Origin: Alphaproteobacteria bacterium
GTDB lineage: Bacteria; Pseudomonadota; Alphaproteobacteria; TMED109
Reading direction: 5' to 3'
Assembly: GCA_022825235.1 (NCBI GenBank)
Contig: JAJDYI010000064.1
Coordinates: 21,681 to 85,680, forward strand
DNA: 64,000 nucleotides
Shown: piece after piece, positions 34,777-43,016 of the stretch
Layout: the number at the start of each line of letters is the position of its first letter
How positions within the stretch are numbered: the stretch's first letter is position 1
Made by a program: the position numbers and the translations under genes
The notes under the pieces: model-generated
The model's database searches: none
What the model was told of the DNA's origin: nothing
What the model saw: the letters and a program-made list of their open reading frames with translations, nothing else

Positions 34777-35796
34777 ATGGCTGCACGACTGGCGATAAAC
34801 GGTTTCGGCCGGATCGGCCGGCTGGTGTTCCGGGCCATCCGGGAATCCGGCCGCGAGGATGTGGAGGTGGTCGCCGTGAACGACCTCGCTCCCCCCGAGA
34901 CCTCCGCCCACCTGCTGCAGTTCGATTCGGTGCACGGCCGGTTCCCGGGCGCGGTCACCCTTGCGGACGGACGGCTGGATGCCGGCGGCGTCAGCGTCGC
35001 CGTGCTGGCGGAGCCCGATCCGCAGAAACTCCCCTGGGGCGATCTGGACGTCGATGTCGTGCTGGAATGTACCGGCCGGCTGGTCGACCGGGCGGCCGCC
35101 GCCCAGCACCTGGACGCCGGAGCCACGCGGGTGCTGGTGTCGGCCCCTGCCAGGGACGTCGACCGGACGATCGTGATGGGCGTCAACGACGCGATGCTGC
35201 AGGCGGGCGACCGTGTGGTGTCGAATGCATCGTGCACGACCAACTGCCTTGCCCCGGTGGCCAAGGTGCTCCACGCGCTGGTAGGTCTCGAGCGCGGTTA
35301 CATGACGACCGTGCACGCGTACACGGCCGATCAGCGCCTTCAGGACACGATGCACGGCGACCTTCGCCGGGCACGGGCGGCGGCCCTGTCGCTGATCCCG
35401 ACCTCGACAGGGGCGGCCCGGGCCGTCGGACTGGTCCTGCCCGACCTCGCCGGCAGGCTCGACGGCTGCGCCATCCGGGTGCCGACCGCGAATGTCTCGC
35501 TGGTGGACCTGGTGTTCGATGCCGCCCGCCCGACCAGTACGGATGAGGTCAATGCCGCGATGGCCGCGGCGGCGGCCGGGGAACTGCAGGGTGTGCTCGC
35601 GTACACCGAGGCGCCGCTGGTCTCGTGCGACTTCAACCATGTCCCCGCCAGCGCCACGTTCGATGCCACGCAGACGCAGGTGGTCGACGGGCGTTTGGTC
35701 CGTGTGCTGGCCTGGTACGACAACGAGTGGGGATTTTCCAACCGGATGGCCGATACGGCCGCCCGCATGGCCGCGTTCGGCGGACCGGACGGGTGA
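34777..35796 (+). CDS. gap: glyceraldehyde-3-phosphate dehydrogenase
   Basis: A 339-residue GAPDH. NAD-binding start AARLAINGFGRIGRLVFRA, catalytic cysteine C153 in SNASCTTNC and H180 in TTVHAYTADQ, and the end WYDNEWGFSNRMADT. Position 36 shows VVAVNDL, with the Asn-Asp pair seen in many GAPDHs. Oxidises glyceraldehyde 3-phosphate to 1,3-bisphosphoglycerate. GAGGAGG precedes ATG 34777. Its stop overlaps the pgk start (GTGA). Confidence 0.97.
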   Translation: MAARLAINGFGRIGRLVFRAIRESGREDVEVVAVNDLAPPETSAHLLQFDSVHGRFPGAVTLADGRLDAGGVSVAVLAEPDPQKLPWGDLDVDVVLECTGRLVDRAAAAQHLDAGATRVLVSAPARDVDRTIVMGVNDAMLQAGDRVVSNASCTTNCLAPVAKVLHALVGLERGYMTTVHAYTADQRLQDTMHGDLRRARAAALSLIPTSTGAARAVGLVLPDLAGRLDGCAIRVPTANVSLVDLVFDAARPTSTDEVNAAMAAAAAGELQGVLAYTEAPLVSCDFNHVPASATFDATQTQVVDGRLVRVLAWYDNEWGFSNRMADTAARMAAFGGPDG

Positions 35797-36989
35797 AGCT
35801 CCGGTCCCTCGATTCGGTTCCCTGGGAGGGGCGGCGGGCGCTCGTCCGCTGCGACCTCAACGTTGCGTTCCTCCCGGACGGCTCGCCGTCGGACCTCGCG
35901 CGGATCGAGCGCCTGAAGCCCACCGTCGCCGAACTCATGGGGCGAGGGGCCAAGGTCGTGCTGGCCTCGCATCTCGGCCGACCCGGCGGGGCGGTGGCCC
36001 CGGATCTCTCGCTCACGCAGGTGGTCGAACCCCTGGGCGAAACGCTCGGGGCGGAGGAAATCGCACTGCTCGGCGACTGCGTGGGAGACACGATCGAAGC
36101 CATCACGCAGGACCTGCAGCCGGGTGGCATCGCCTTGCTGGAGAACCTTCGGTTCCATCCCGGCGAGGAAGCCAACGACCCGGAGTTCGCCGCCGCTCTC
36201 GCGCGCCTCGGGGACGTCTACGTGAACGACGCGTTTTCCGTGGCCCACCGCGAGCATGCCTCCGTCGTCGGGGTTCCCCGGCACCTTGAAGCGGTCGCCG
36301 GGCGGGCGTTCGAGGCCGAGGTTGGGATGCTGGGGCGGGTGCTCGACGCCGGCGACGGCAGCGTGATGGCGATCGTGGGCGGATCCAAGGTGTCCTCCAA
36401 GATCGTCGCTCTCCGCAATCTCGTGGCGCACGTCGACGCCGTGGCCGTGGGCGGCGCAATGGCCAATACCTTCCTTGCCGCGCAGGGCCTGGATCTCGGC
36501 GAGTCGCTGGTCGAGCCCGAGATGCTCGACGAGGCCCGCGCGATCATCGAGGCCGCGTCGGGGGCAGGCTGCGAACTGATGCTCCCGGTCGACGTCGTGG
36601 TGGCAGAGGATGTCGGCGGAGACGCGGAGCCCCAGGTCGTGCGGGTGGACGAGGTGCCGGCGGGGCAGCGGGTGTTCGATATCGGGCCCGAGACCTGCGA
36701 CGTCTACGGCAATCGGTTGACGACCGTGCAGACCTTGCTCTGGAGCGGCCCGCTGGGGTTGTACGAGGTGCCGCCGTTCGACCAGGGCACGGCAGTTGTC
36801 GCGCGCACCGCGGCCATGCTGACCCGAGGCGGCGTCCTCACGTCGGTTGCCGGCGGCGGCGACACCGCGGCCGCCCTGAGCCGGCTGTCGCTGGGCGGCG
36901 GCTTCAGCTACGTGTCGGTCGCCGGCACCGCCTTCCTCCGTTGGGTCGAGGGTCGAAGCCTGCCGGGCCTCCTGCCGCTTGCCGCCTGA
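35793..36989 (+). CDS. pgk: phosphoglycerate kinase
   Basis: A 398-residue PGK passing phosphate from 1,3-bisphosphoglycerate to ADP. Substrate loops RCDLNVAF..., ASHLGRPGG, LLENLRFHPGEEANDPEFAAALARLGDVYVNDAFSVAHREHASVVG and the nucleotide segment VAGGGDTAAAL are all present. GTG 35793 overlaps the gap stop and is the family start; a longer open frame upstream lies inside gap. Translation coupled to gap. Confidence 0.96.
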   Translation: MKLRSLDSVPWEGRRALVRCDLNVAFLPDGSPSDLARIERLKPTVAELMGRGAKVVLASHLGRPGGAVAPDLSLTQVVEPLGETLGAEEIALLGDCVGDTIEAITQDLQPGGIALLENLRFHPGEEANDPEFAAALARLGDVYVNDAFSVAHREHASVVGVPRHLEAVAGRAFEAEVGMLGRVLDAGDGSVMAIVGGSKVSSKIVALRNLVAHVDAVAVGGAMANTFLAAQGLDLGESLVEPEMLDEARAIIEAASGAGCELMLPVDVVVAEDVGGDAEPQVVRVDEVPAGQRVFDIGPETCDVYGNRLTTVQTLLWSGPLGLYEVPPFDQGTAVVARTAAMLTRGGVLTSVAGGGDTAAALSRLSLGGGFSYVSVAGTAFLRWVEGRSLPGLLPLAA

Positions 36990-37018
36990 CCCCGCTTCCC
37001 GGAAAAGGATTCCAGAGC

Positions 37019-37939
37019 ATGCACGCAACGCCTGAAGTCAAACGCATCCTCGGTTACTACGAGGGAGAGGCGTCGGCACTGCTCGCGAACCTCGGCCGGA
37101 TCCTCATGCACGGGGCGCTCGGCGGCACGGGCCGTGTGCTGATCCTGCCGGTCGACCAGGGATTCGAGCACGGGCCCGGTCGGTCGTTCGCTCCCAATCC
37201 GGACGGGTACGACCCCCATTACCACTACCGTCTGGCGCTCGACGCCGACCTGAGCGCGTTCGCGGCGCCGATCGGGCTGCTCCAGGCGGGAATCGACACG
37301 TTTGCCGGGCGTGTGCCCCTCATCCTGAAGCTGAACAGCGGCATGAGCTGGTCGACCGTGAAGGATCAGGCCGTGACAGCGACCGTGAGCGATGCGCTGC
37401 GGCTGGGGTGCGCGGCGGTGGGGTTCACGATGTACCCGGGCGCGGACGCCCAGTACGGCATGATGGAAGAGTTGCGCGAGATCATCCGCGAGGCGCGGGC
37501 GGCCGGTCTTCCGACCGTCGTCTGGTCGTATCCGCGCGGCGGCGCCCTGGCCAAGGAAGACGAGACGGCGCTCGACGTGACCGCCTATGCGGCGCATCTG
37601 GCCGCCCTGGTCGGCGCCCACGTGATCAAGGTGAAACCGCCGACGGCGCATCTCGCCCAGAAGGAGGCTGCGGCCGTGTATGCCGAGCAGGGCATTGCTG
37701 CCGATACCCTGTCCGAACGGGTCCGCCACGTGATGCAGGCTGCCTTCGACGGCCGTCGGATCGTCGTGTTCTCCGGCGGCTCGGCGAAGGGGCAGGACGC
37801 GGTCCTGGCGGAGGTGGGAGAGGTCGCCCGCGGCGGCGGCCATGGATCGATCATCGGCCGCAACAGCTTCCAGCGACGGAAACCCGATGCGATCGCACTC
37901 CTGAGTTCGATCATCGACATCTACCGGAATGCAGGCTGA
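37019..37939 (+). CDS. class I (DhnA/FbaB-type) fructose-bisphosphate aldolase
   Basis: A 306-residue class I aldolase of the DeoC/DhnA superfamily, cleaving fructose 1,6-bisphosphate through a lysine Schiff base. Seen: LILPVDQGFEHGPGRSF, HYHYRLALDADLSAFAAPIGLLQAG, LILKLNSGMSW, GCAAVGFTMYPGAD, and HVIKVKPPTA with K204/K206 at the Schiff-base position, then FSGGSAKG phosphate loop. Class I type here replaces the metal-dependent class II enzyme often found at this place. AAGGA precedes the start. thiE overlaps its stop. Confidence 0.92.
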   Translation: MHATPEVKRILGYYEGEASALLANLGRILMHGALGGTGRVLILPVDQGFEHGPGRSFAPNPDGYDPHYHYRLALDADLSAFAAPIGLLQAGIDTFAGRVPLILKLNSGMSWSTVKDQAVTATVSDALRLGCAAVGFTMYPGADAQYGMMEELREIIREARAAGLPTVVWSYPRGGALAKEDETALDVTAYAAHLAALVGAHVIKVKPPTAHLAQKEAAAVYAEQGIAADTLSERVRHVMQAAFDGRRIVVFSGGSAKGQDAVLAEVGEVARGGGHGSIIGRNSFQRRKPDAIALLSSIIDIYRNAG

Positions 37940-38618
37940 CCTCCCGCCGTCCGAGGAGCACGGATCGGACTGCCGGCTGTACCTGATCACGCCGTCGGTC
38001 TTCGACCTCGACGGGTTTGTGCGGCAATTCGAGGATGCGCTGGCGGGCGGACCGGTGGGCTGCGTGCAGCTGCGGATGAAGGAGGCGGACGACGCTGCGA
38101 TCGTGGCGGCGATGGCCGAACTCCTGCCCAGGTGCCGGGCGCGGGGCGTGCCGCTGGTGCTGAATGACCGGGCCCACCTCGTGGACGTGACGGACGCCGA
38201 CGGCCTGCATGTGGGCGCCGAGGACCTGCCGGCCGTGGCGGCCCGCGAACGGATCGGAGCCGATCGGATTCTGGGCGTGAGCTGCTACGACTCCAAGCAT
38301 GCCGCGATCGAGGCGGCCGCTCGGGCGGATGCAGACTACGTGGCCTTCGGCGCGTTCTTCCCCACGACCACCAAGACGCCGCGGGCCCGTCCGGGCATTT
38401 CCCTGCTCGAGGAGTGGGACGCTGTCACGGTGGTGCCGGCAGTCGCGATCGGCGGGATCACGCCGGACAACTGCGGTGCCCTGGCCGAGGCTGGCGCGGC
38501 CTTCGTGGCCGTGGTGTCAGCGGTATGGGACCACCCCGAGGGGCCGGGGGCGGCCGTGGCCGCGTTCAGCCGGGCCCTGGGTACGACTGCCGGCCGGCAG
38601 TCGGGCAGTCAGCAGTAA
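37929..38618 (+). CDS. thiE: thiamine-phosphate synthase ThiE
   Basis: A 229-residue TIM-barrel enzyme joining the thiazole and pyrimidine halves of thiamine phosphate. Seen: LYLITPSVFD, GGPVGCVQLRMKEAD, VPLVLNDRAHLVDVTDADGLHVGAEDLP, ADRILGVSCYDSKHAAIEAAARADADYVAFGAFFPTTTKTPR and AIGGITPDN, covering the substrate and diphosphate-binding loops. It overlaps the aldolase end by 11 bases. Pairing with transketolase upstream is sensible because that enzyme needs TPP. The C-terminus beyond 220 is unconserved. Confidence 0.93.
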   Translation: MQADLPPSEEHGSDCRLYLITPSVFDLDGFVRQFEDALAGGPVGCVQLRMKEADDAAIVAAMAELLPRCRARGVPLVLNDRAHLVDVTDADGLHVGAEDLPAVAARERIGADRILGVSCYDSKHAAIEAAARADADYVAFGAFFPTTTKTPRARPGISLLEEWDAVTVVPAVAIGGITPDNCGALAEAGAAFVAVVSAVWDHPEGPGAAVAAFSRALGTTAGRQSGSQQ

Positions 38619-38657
38619 CAGCCAGGAAGCGCAACGCTCCCCCGGCGGCGGGAGTGG

Positions 38658-38858
38658 TCAGGCTTCGCGGGCAGCGCGCTTCCGCTGCAGCTTCCGCCAG
38701 CGGCGCACGGCTTCCGATTTTTCGCGAGCCCTTCGTTCGGAGGGTTTCTCGTAGGCCCTCCGCTTCTTCATTTCCCGGTACAGGCCTTCACGCTGAAGCT
38801 TTTTCTTCAGCGCCTTCAGGGCCTGATCGACATTGTTGTCTCGTACGACGACCTGCAA
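38658..38858 (-). CDS. rpsU: ribosomal protein bS21
   Basis: A 66-residue bS21 of the 30S subunit: [20 protein letters not shown], then [20 protein letters not shown] and a basic tail. The start is a TTG at 38858 (GAGAG upstream); the longer reading to 38960 has no similarity. In alphaproteobacteria S21 is often a small stand-alone gene as here. It converges on thiE. Confidence 0.95.
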   Translation of the reverse strand: MQVVVRDNNVDQALKALKKKLQREGLYREMKKRRAYEKPSERRAREKSEAVRRWRKLQRKRAAREA

Positions 38859-39044
38859 TGGATGCTCTCTCTCGTGAACGCAACTGCGTGAATTCCCGTC
38901 GGGGCGGTTGCTTTCTATAGCACAGGCCCAGATACCATGGGAAGGCGTCAGTTGCGACACAAGATCATTTCACCCTGCCGGAACTCCGGCGATTCGGTCA
39001 TGTACGACCGTTGGCGTATCTTGCCGTCCATCGAGTCAAAAAAA

Positions 39045-39128
39045 ATAACTAAACCGGAAATCTCGGGAACCAATTTCCTTTTTTGTTCTGAAAAGATAAC
39101 TAAATTGTCCATTCGGATGTATAGTTAA
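39045..39128 (+). promoter_or_regulatory. AT-rich promoter with ATAACTAAA repeats
   Basis: ATAACTAAA occurs at 39045-39053 and again at 39096-39104 (51 bases apart, about five helical turns), with an inverted TAGTTAATT variant at 39122-39130. The patch is much AT-richer than its surroundings and lies just upstream of the AlbA_2-type gene. Likely operator/promoter for that gene; inferred from position and repetition. Confidence 0.5.
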
Positions 39129-39159
39129 TTTTTTGAAACGGCCCCGGAGGGCGCCGGTC

Positions 39160-40920
39160 ATGGCTTTGAGAGCGTTTGGGCGGGGCCCGATTGACAACCT
39201 CGTCGAGCAGGCACTGCGTCGATTGGCGCAGGGAGAGTCGCCGTCCCGAATCGCGACGGAGCGGCTGGATGTGAAGGAAGAGCCGGGCCGTCGAGGGGCC
39301 GGCGGGACCGTTTCTCCCGGCGAGAAAACCAACGAGGAGGCCGCCGACTTCCTGGCGGCGGAACTGGCCTGCATGGCAAACACGTCTGGGGGTGGTGCGC
39401 TCATCGTCGGCGTCGCTGACGACGGTTCCCGGATCGGCACTAGGCTCGATCCGGATTGGCTGCGCCATCGCATATGGGAGTGCACCTCCGGACAACTCAC
39501 CATCGCAGCCCGCGAGGGACATCTCGATGGCTGCCGTATCCTGATCCTGACCTGCGTGGAGGCGCTCGCCCCCGTCAGGTACCGCGGGAAGCTGCGATGG
39601 CGTGTCGGGACCAACTGTGTCGAGGTCGACCCCATTGTCTGGCAATCGAGGATGCTGGAGCGGGTCGGCTTCGACTGGTCGGACGAGCCGTCCGGCCACA
39701 CGCTGAACGATGCGAGCCCGGTCGCCTGCGAGGTTGCGCGCGGCTACCTGCGTGAATCCAACGGCGATGATGCCGGTTCCGGGTTGGTCGATGCGACCGA
39801 CGCCGATCTCCTCCGCCGCCTCAACCTGGTCAAGGATTCGCAACGGCTCACGAACGCGGGGTCACTGTTGTTCGTGGAGACCCCTTGGCCGGCCATCGAC
39901 TACATTCGCCGCGACATGCCGGGGGGCGACAGCACCCTGCGCATCCACGGTGCCGGACCCCTGCTCGCGCAAGTGCATCAGGTCGAGCAGGCCGGAGCGG
40001 TGGCCAACCGAGTGACACACGCCGCCGAGGGCTTTGCGCGCAGCAGCATCCGGGCCATCCCCCCGCGGACGCTGCGTGAAGCGATCGTCAACGGGATCGT
40101 CCACCGTGACTGGCAGTCGCCACTGCCGACCACCATCGAGCACGTCGGCGACACGTTGACCGTGACTTCACCTGGCGGATTCTTGGGAGGGGTGAATCCC
40201 GGCAACATCATCACCCACCCCGCGGTACCTCGCTATCGAAGCCTTTCCGAGGCCATGGCAACACTGGGCTTGGCGGAACGTGAGGGGATCGGCGTCGACA
40301 GGATGGTGCGGGACATGCTGGCCATTGGGCGACCCGCGCCGGCCATCTCCGAGGTCGACGGTCCATACGTCCGCGTCGTGCTGCTGGGAGGGGCCCCGGA
40401 TGAAGCCACCACCGCCTTGGTGGCTGCGCTTGTTCCTCCCCGTGCAGGCAGCGTGGATTCGCTCCTGCTGATCGAGCACTTGACTCGCCATGGCTGGGTA
40501 GACGCGGCTTCGGCCATTCCGGTTCTGCAACGCTCCTCCCAGGCGGAAACCGAGGAGGCAATCCGTCGGCTGGCGGACGCTCGTCTGGGACCGGGCGAGG
40601 CTGTGCCCGTGATTGCGCGGGTGCGTGGAATGCCCGCTCATCCCCCCGAAGCATTTCGGCTCTCCGACGTGGCGCGCAGCCGACTCTCCCATCGGTGTGC
40701 TCACCTTCGCACCCCCAAGGGACGCGAAGCGTTCGTTCTCGACTGGAGCCGCGGGCGTGGGCGAGTCTCCACGACCGAGGTGGCTGATGTGACGGGGCTC
40801 AGCACGGTAACCGCCGGAAAGCTGCTGACCGGTCTCGCCGAGGCTGGTCATCTCGAGGGGGGGCGGCCCGGGCGGAGAGGCCGCGGCTACTACTACGTTC
40901 CAGTCGACACGGAACACTGA
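39160..40920 (+). CDS. AlbA_2/Schlafen-type putative DNA-binding protein
   Basis: A 586-residue protein. Residues 40-160 form an AlbA_2 (Schlafen) domain (DVKEEPG, EAADFLAAELACMANTSGGGALIVGVADDG, RIWECTSGQLTI). The middle (about 170-400) has ALREAIVNGIVHRDW, DTLTVTSPGGFLGGVNPGNI, REGIGVDRMVRDML, like RecG-related HATPase-c_4 regions in these proteins. C-terminal winged helices (TTEVADVTGLSTVTAGKLLTGLAEAGHLEGG) end it. The family is widespread in accessory regions and usually regulates transcription or defence-like functions. ATG 39160 is supported by GGAGG 9 bases upstream; the 9-residue longer reading is not. An AT-rich promoter with repeats precedes it. Confidence 0.85.
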   Translation: MALRAFGRGPIDNLVEQALRRLAQGESPSRIATERLDVKEEPGRRGAGGTVSPGEKTNEEAADFLAAELACMANTSGGGALIVGVADDGSRIGTRLDPDWLRHRIWECTSGQLTIAAREGHLDGCRILILTCVEALAPVRYRGKLRWRVGTNCVEVDPIVWQSRMLERVGFDWSDEPSGHTLNDASPVACEVARGYLRESNGDDAGSGLVDATDADLLRRLNLVKDSQRLTNAGSLLFVETPWPAIDYIRRDMPGGDSTLRIHGAGPLLAQVHQVEQAGAVANRVTHAAEGFARSSIRAIPPRTLREAIVNGIVHRDWQSPLPTTIEHVGDTLTVTSPGGFLGGVNPGNIITHPAVPRYRSLSEAMATLGLAEREGIGVDRMVRDMLAIGRPAPAISEVDGPYVRVVLLGGAPDEATTALVAALVPPRAGSVDSLLLIEHLTRHGWVDAASAIPVLQRSSQAETEEAIRRLADARLGPGEAVPVIARVRGMPAHPPEAFRLSDVARSRLSHRCAHLRTPKGREAFVLDWSRGRGRVSTTEVADVTGLSTVTAGKLLTGLAEAGHLEGGRPGRRGRGYYYVPVDTEH

Positions 40921-41185
40921 GGCTCTCGTCTGGTTGCCGCGGAAGGTTGTGTCCGGCCCTCCCATCGCCAGCGGGGGGCGTCATACGCTGCGGGGCTTGT
41001 CTGCAGGTCGCGGCTCCGTGCGCAGCGTGGAGACGCCCTGTTGCAACCCACAAACTGTCGAGGGAACCCGTAGCCGGTTGCGGCGCGGGATGGCGATAGG
41101 GCAACGCCAGTAGGTCAAGTCCCAGCAACGTTCCTGCGCCCGGCCAGGGGTGCGGTCGTGGCGTAGGGTGTTCCTGCCGAACGGA

Positions 41186-41614
41186 TCAGATGACGGTGAG
41201 GGATTCGGCGGTCGCCCGCCGGACAGCGCCCAGGGGTACGGACCTCTCGAGGGTGACGAAGCGGGCGCCGTGCGCGACGGCAAGCGCCAGCAGGTAGACG
41301 TCCGTCAGTTGGCGGGGGACCAGCAGCTGGTGGCGGTCGACGGCATGATCGTCAAGCAAGCTGACATCATCCGGCAGGAATCGATGCCACGGCGTGGACA
41401 CCGCAATCCGCAGCCGCATGACCGCCTCGGCCGCGCCCAGGACGTTCGGGTATCGAGGCTGCGACAGGATCCGCACGCATCCGTTTTGCGTGAGTGGGCA
41501 CGATGCCCATCCGTGCTCGATGTTGGCCTCGAACCATTCCGAAGCCGTTGTGTGCTGGGCGTGATTCTCGTCAAGCAGCGCGATCAGGACATTGACGTCG
41601 AGCAGGGCCCGCAT
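41186..41614 (-). CDS. VapC-type PIN toxin
   Basis: A 142-residue PIN-domain RNase toxin. D6 in LLDVNVLIALLDENHAQH, and LTDVYLLALAVAHGARFVTLE with the two later acids (about D106, E118-region) are present. The position that is usually Glu in the motif TENGFVRI is TQNGCVRI here, a Gln seen also in some relatives, so catalytic competence should not be assumed or dismissed. It starts 3 bases after the antitoxin stop. The toxin probably cleaves a tRNA or rRNA loop. Unlike the two other systems in this window, it is not truncated. Confidence 0.9.
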   Translation of the reverse strand: MRALLDVNVLIALLDENHAQHTTASEWFEANIEHGWASCPLTQNGCVRILSQPRYPNVLGAAEAVMRLRIAVSTPWHRFLPDDVSLLDDHAVDRHQLLVPRQLTDVYLLALAVAHGARFVTLERSVPLGAVRRATAESLTVI

Positions 41615-41617
41615 GAA

Positions 41618-41863
41618 CTAGACCTCCAGTTCGTCCCGGAGCGTGTCCACGAGCTCATTGGTGACGACTTCACCCCCCGACGGGATGGGCTTGAAGCCGT
41701 AGACGTCGCGCCGCGAACGCCTCGGACCTGCGGAACCGGCCCGGGCGCGCAATGCCTCGCGCAACAGGTTGGAGACATACTCGCCGGTGGTCGTCTGCTC
41801 CCGCTTGGCCAGTTCCTTCACGGCAGACAGGACATCGCCATCGATGTTCAGTGTGGTACGCAT
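41618..41863 (-). CDS. VapB-type ribbon-helix-helix antitoxin
   Basis: An 81-residue antitoxin: N-terminal RHH (RTTLNIDGDVLSAVKELAKREQTTTGEYVSNLLREAL) for DNA binding and dimerisation, then a toxin-wrapping tail (RRDVYGFKPIPSGGEVVTNELVD). ATG 41863 is preceded by GGGAGG. Upstream, 41889-41899 and 42135-42145 share the 11-mer ACGCATGGTAG, a possible operator element. With the VapC gene it forms an apparently intact type II pair. Confidence 0.9.
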   Translation of the reverse strand: MRTTLNIDGDVLSAVKELAKREQTTTGEYVSNLLREALRARAGSAGPRRSRRDVYGFKPIPSGGEVVTNELVDTLRDELEV

Positions 41864-42286
41864 GCGGCGGCCCTCCCGGCCGGTCGGCACGCATGGTAGT
41901 GCGAAGCGCGGCTGCATCCAACATCAGGCATCTGCCATCACCTTCCCCGTCCGACGGATGACGCGCTTCGCAGCCACAGCCGCGCTGCACCGCTGTCCAG
42001 CGGAGCGGTATCGGCCGGGAAACCGCGCCCACGGGAACCCCAGCGGGACGGCCAATCGGCCCGTCGTCGCGAGAACCATGCGACGGCATCGGGCTTGACG
42101 CATATACTTGACATTCTGATGCACAACTTGACTTACGCATGGTAGCGCCACTCGCGACGTCCCGATCGAGGCGCGGCCGTTGCCGGGTTCCCCTGGCTGC
42201 CTCACCGGACCAACACGTACGTGTCGCAGTGCTGACAGGAGCACGACCTGTCGCGCTATAGCCGAGCCGTTCGAGCGGTTCCCCTC
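41864..42286. other. intergenic with short repeats
   Basis: About 420 bases between vapB and the YdcF-like gene. It contains the 11-mer ACGCATGGTAG twice (41889, 42135) and TTGAC three times (42095, 42108, 42128). TTGACA at 42108 could be a -35 element for either side, but no good -10 is paired. No gene is recognised. Confidence 0.5.
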
Positions 42287-42844
42287 GTGGTGGTGGGGTC
42301 GTGCATCTTCGCTTGGGGCGCGGGACTCCAGGGGTTCATCCACTCCCTGCCGACTCCGCCCGACATCCAGTCGGAGGTCAGGGCTGTCATCGTGCTCACC
42401 GGAGGGCACGGGCGCCTTGCCGCCGGGTTCAAGCTGCTGGAAGCGAATCCCGGGGCGCGCCTGCTCATTTCGGGGGTCGGGGCTGGCGTGCGCACAGCCG
42501 ACCTGGTCGTGCCGCCGGGCGTTGAATCCCGGGTGGACCTCGGTCGGACGGCCGTCGATACCGTGGGCAACGCAATGGAAAGCCAGCGCTGGGCGAGAGA
42601 GCACGGCATTGCGAGGGCTGTGCTGGTCACCAGCGACGTGCACCTGCCCCGCAGCCTGCTCCTGTTCCGGCACCTGGCGCCCGACATCGAGGTCGTCCCG
42701 TACCCGGTCGCAGGCCAGGGAGGCAGTGCCGAGGACCGTCCGATCACGTGGTACGCCGCCGCCGCAGTCGAGTACTCCAAGTCGGTGGTCATGCGGGTCA
42801 TCCTCCTGCTGGGCGGGCCCGATTACCTCGCCGGCAGGGCCTGA
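42287..42844 (+). CDS. YdcF-like (DUF218) membrane-anchored protein
   Basis: About 185 residues with one N-terminal hydrophobic segment (PLVVVGSCIFAWGAGLQGF) and a DUF218/YdcF domain: AVIVLTGGHGRLAAGFKLLEANPGARLLISG, then TVGNAMESQRWAREHGIARAVLVTSDVHLPRSLLLFRHL. YdcF-type proteins bind S-adenosylmethionine-like ligands in E. coli and are often linked to envelope biogenesis; function here unknown. The start is uncertain: GTG 42287, or a slightly earlier non-ATG codon behind GGAG at 42238. Confidence 0.8.
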   Translation: MVVGSCIFAWGAGLQGFIHSLPTPPDIQSEVRAVIVLTGGHGRLAAGFKLLEANPGARLLISGVGAGVRTADLVVPPGVESRVDLGRTAVDTVGNAMESQRWAREHGIARAVLVTSDVHLPRSLLLFRHLAPDIEVVPYPVAGQGGSAEDRPITWYAAAAVEYSKSVVMRVILLLGGPDYLAGRA

Positions 42845-43016
42845 TGGCACCGATCGCGGCGCGCCCTCGGTGGAACCGGGCCAATGAAACGCTATATGCT
42901 TGTGTTCGCACACTTCGTGCGAGCGTGCACACTTCTGCTGTCAGGGATGCGGGGGGTCACGGGCTGGGGCGCGATCGAATCAACCGCTCGACGATGCCGT
43001 CAACAGTTAGAACATC

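Noticed and set aside
38619..38657. Bidirectional terminator between thiE and rpsU
   Set aside because: CTCCC and GGGAG can pair around a GC-rich loop, but there is no T-tract on either strand and the loop is long; not enough to call a terminator.
41186..41614. VapC inactivation by Glu to Gln in the TENG motif
   Set aside because: TQNG occurs in this toxin subfamily as far as can be recalled, so the change alone is not evidence of loss. The other acids and full length are intact.
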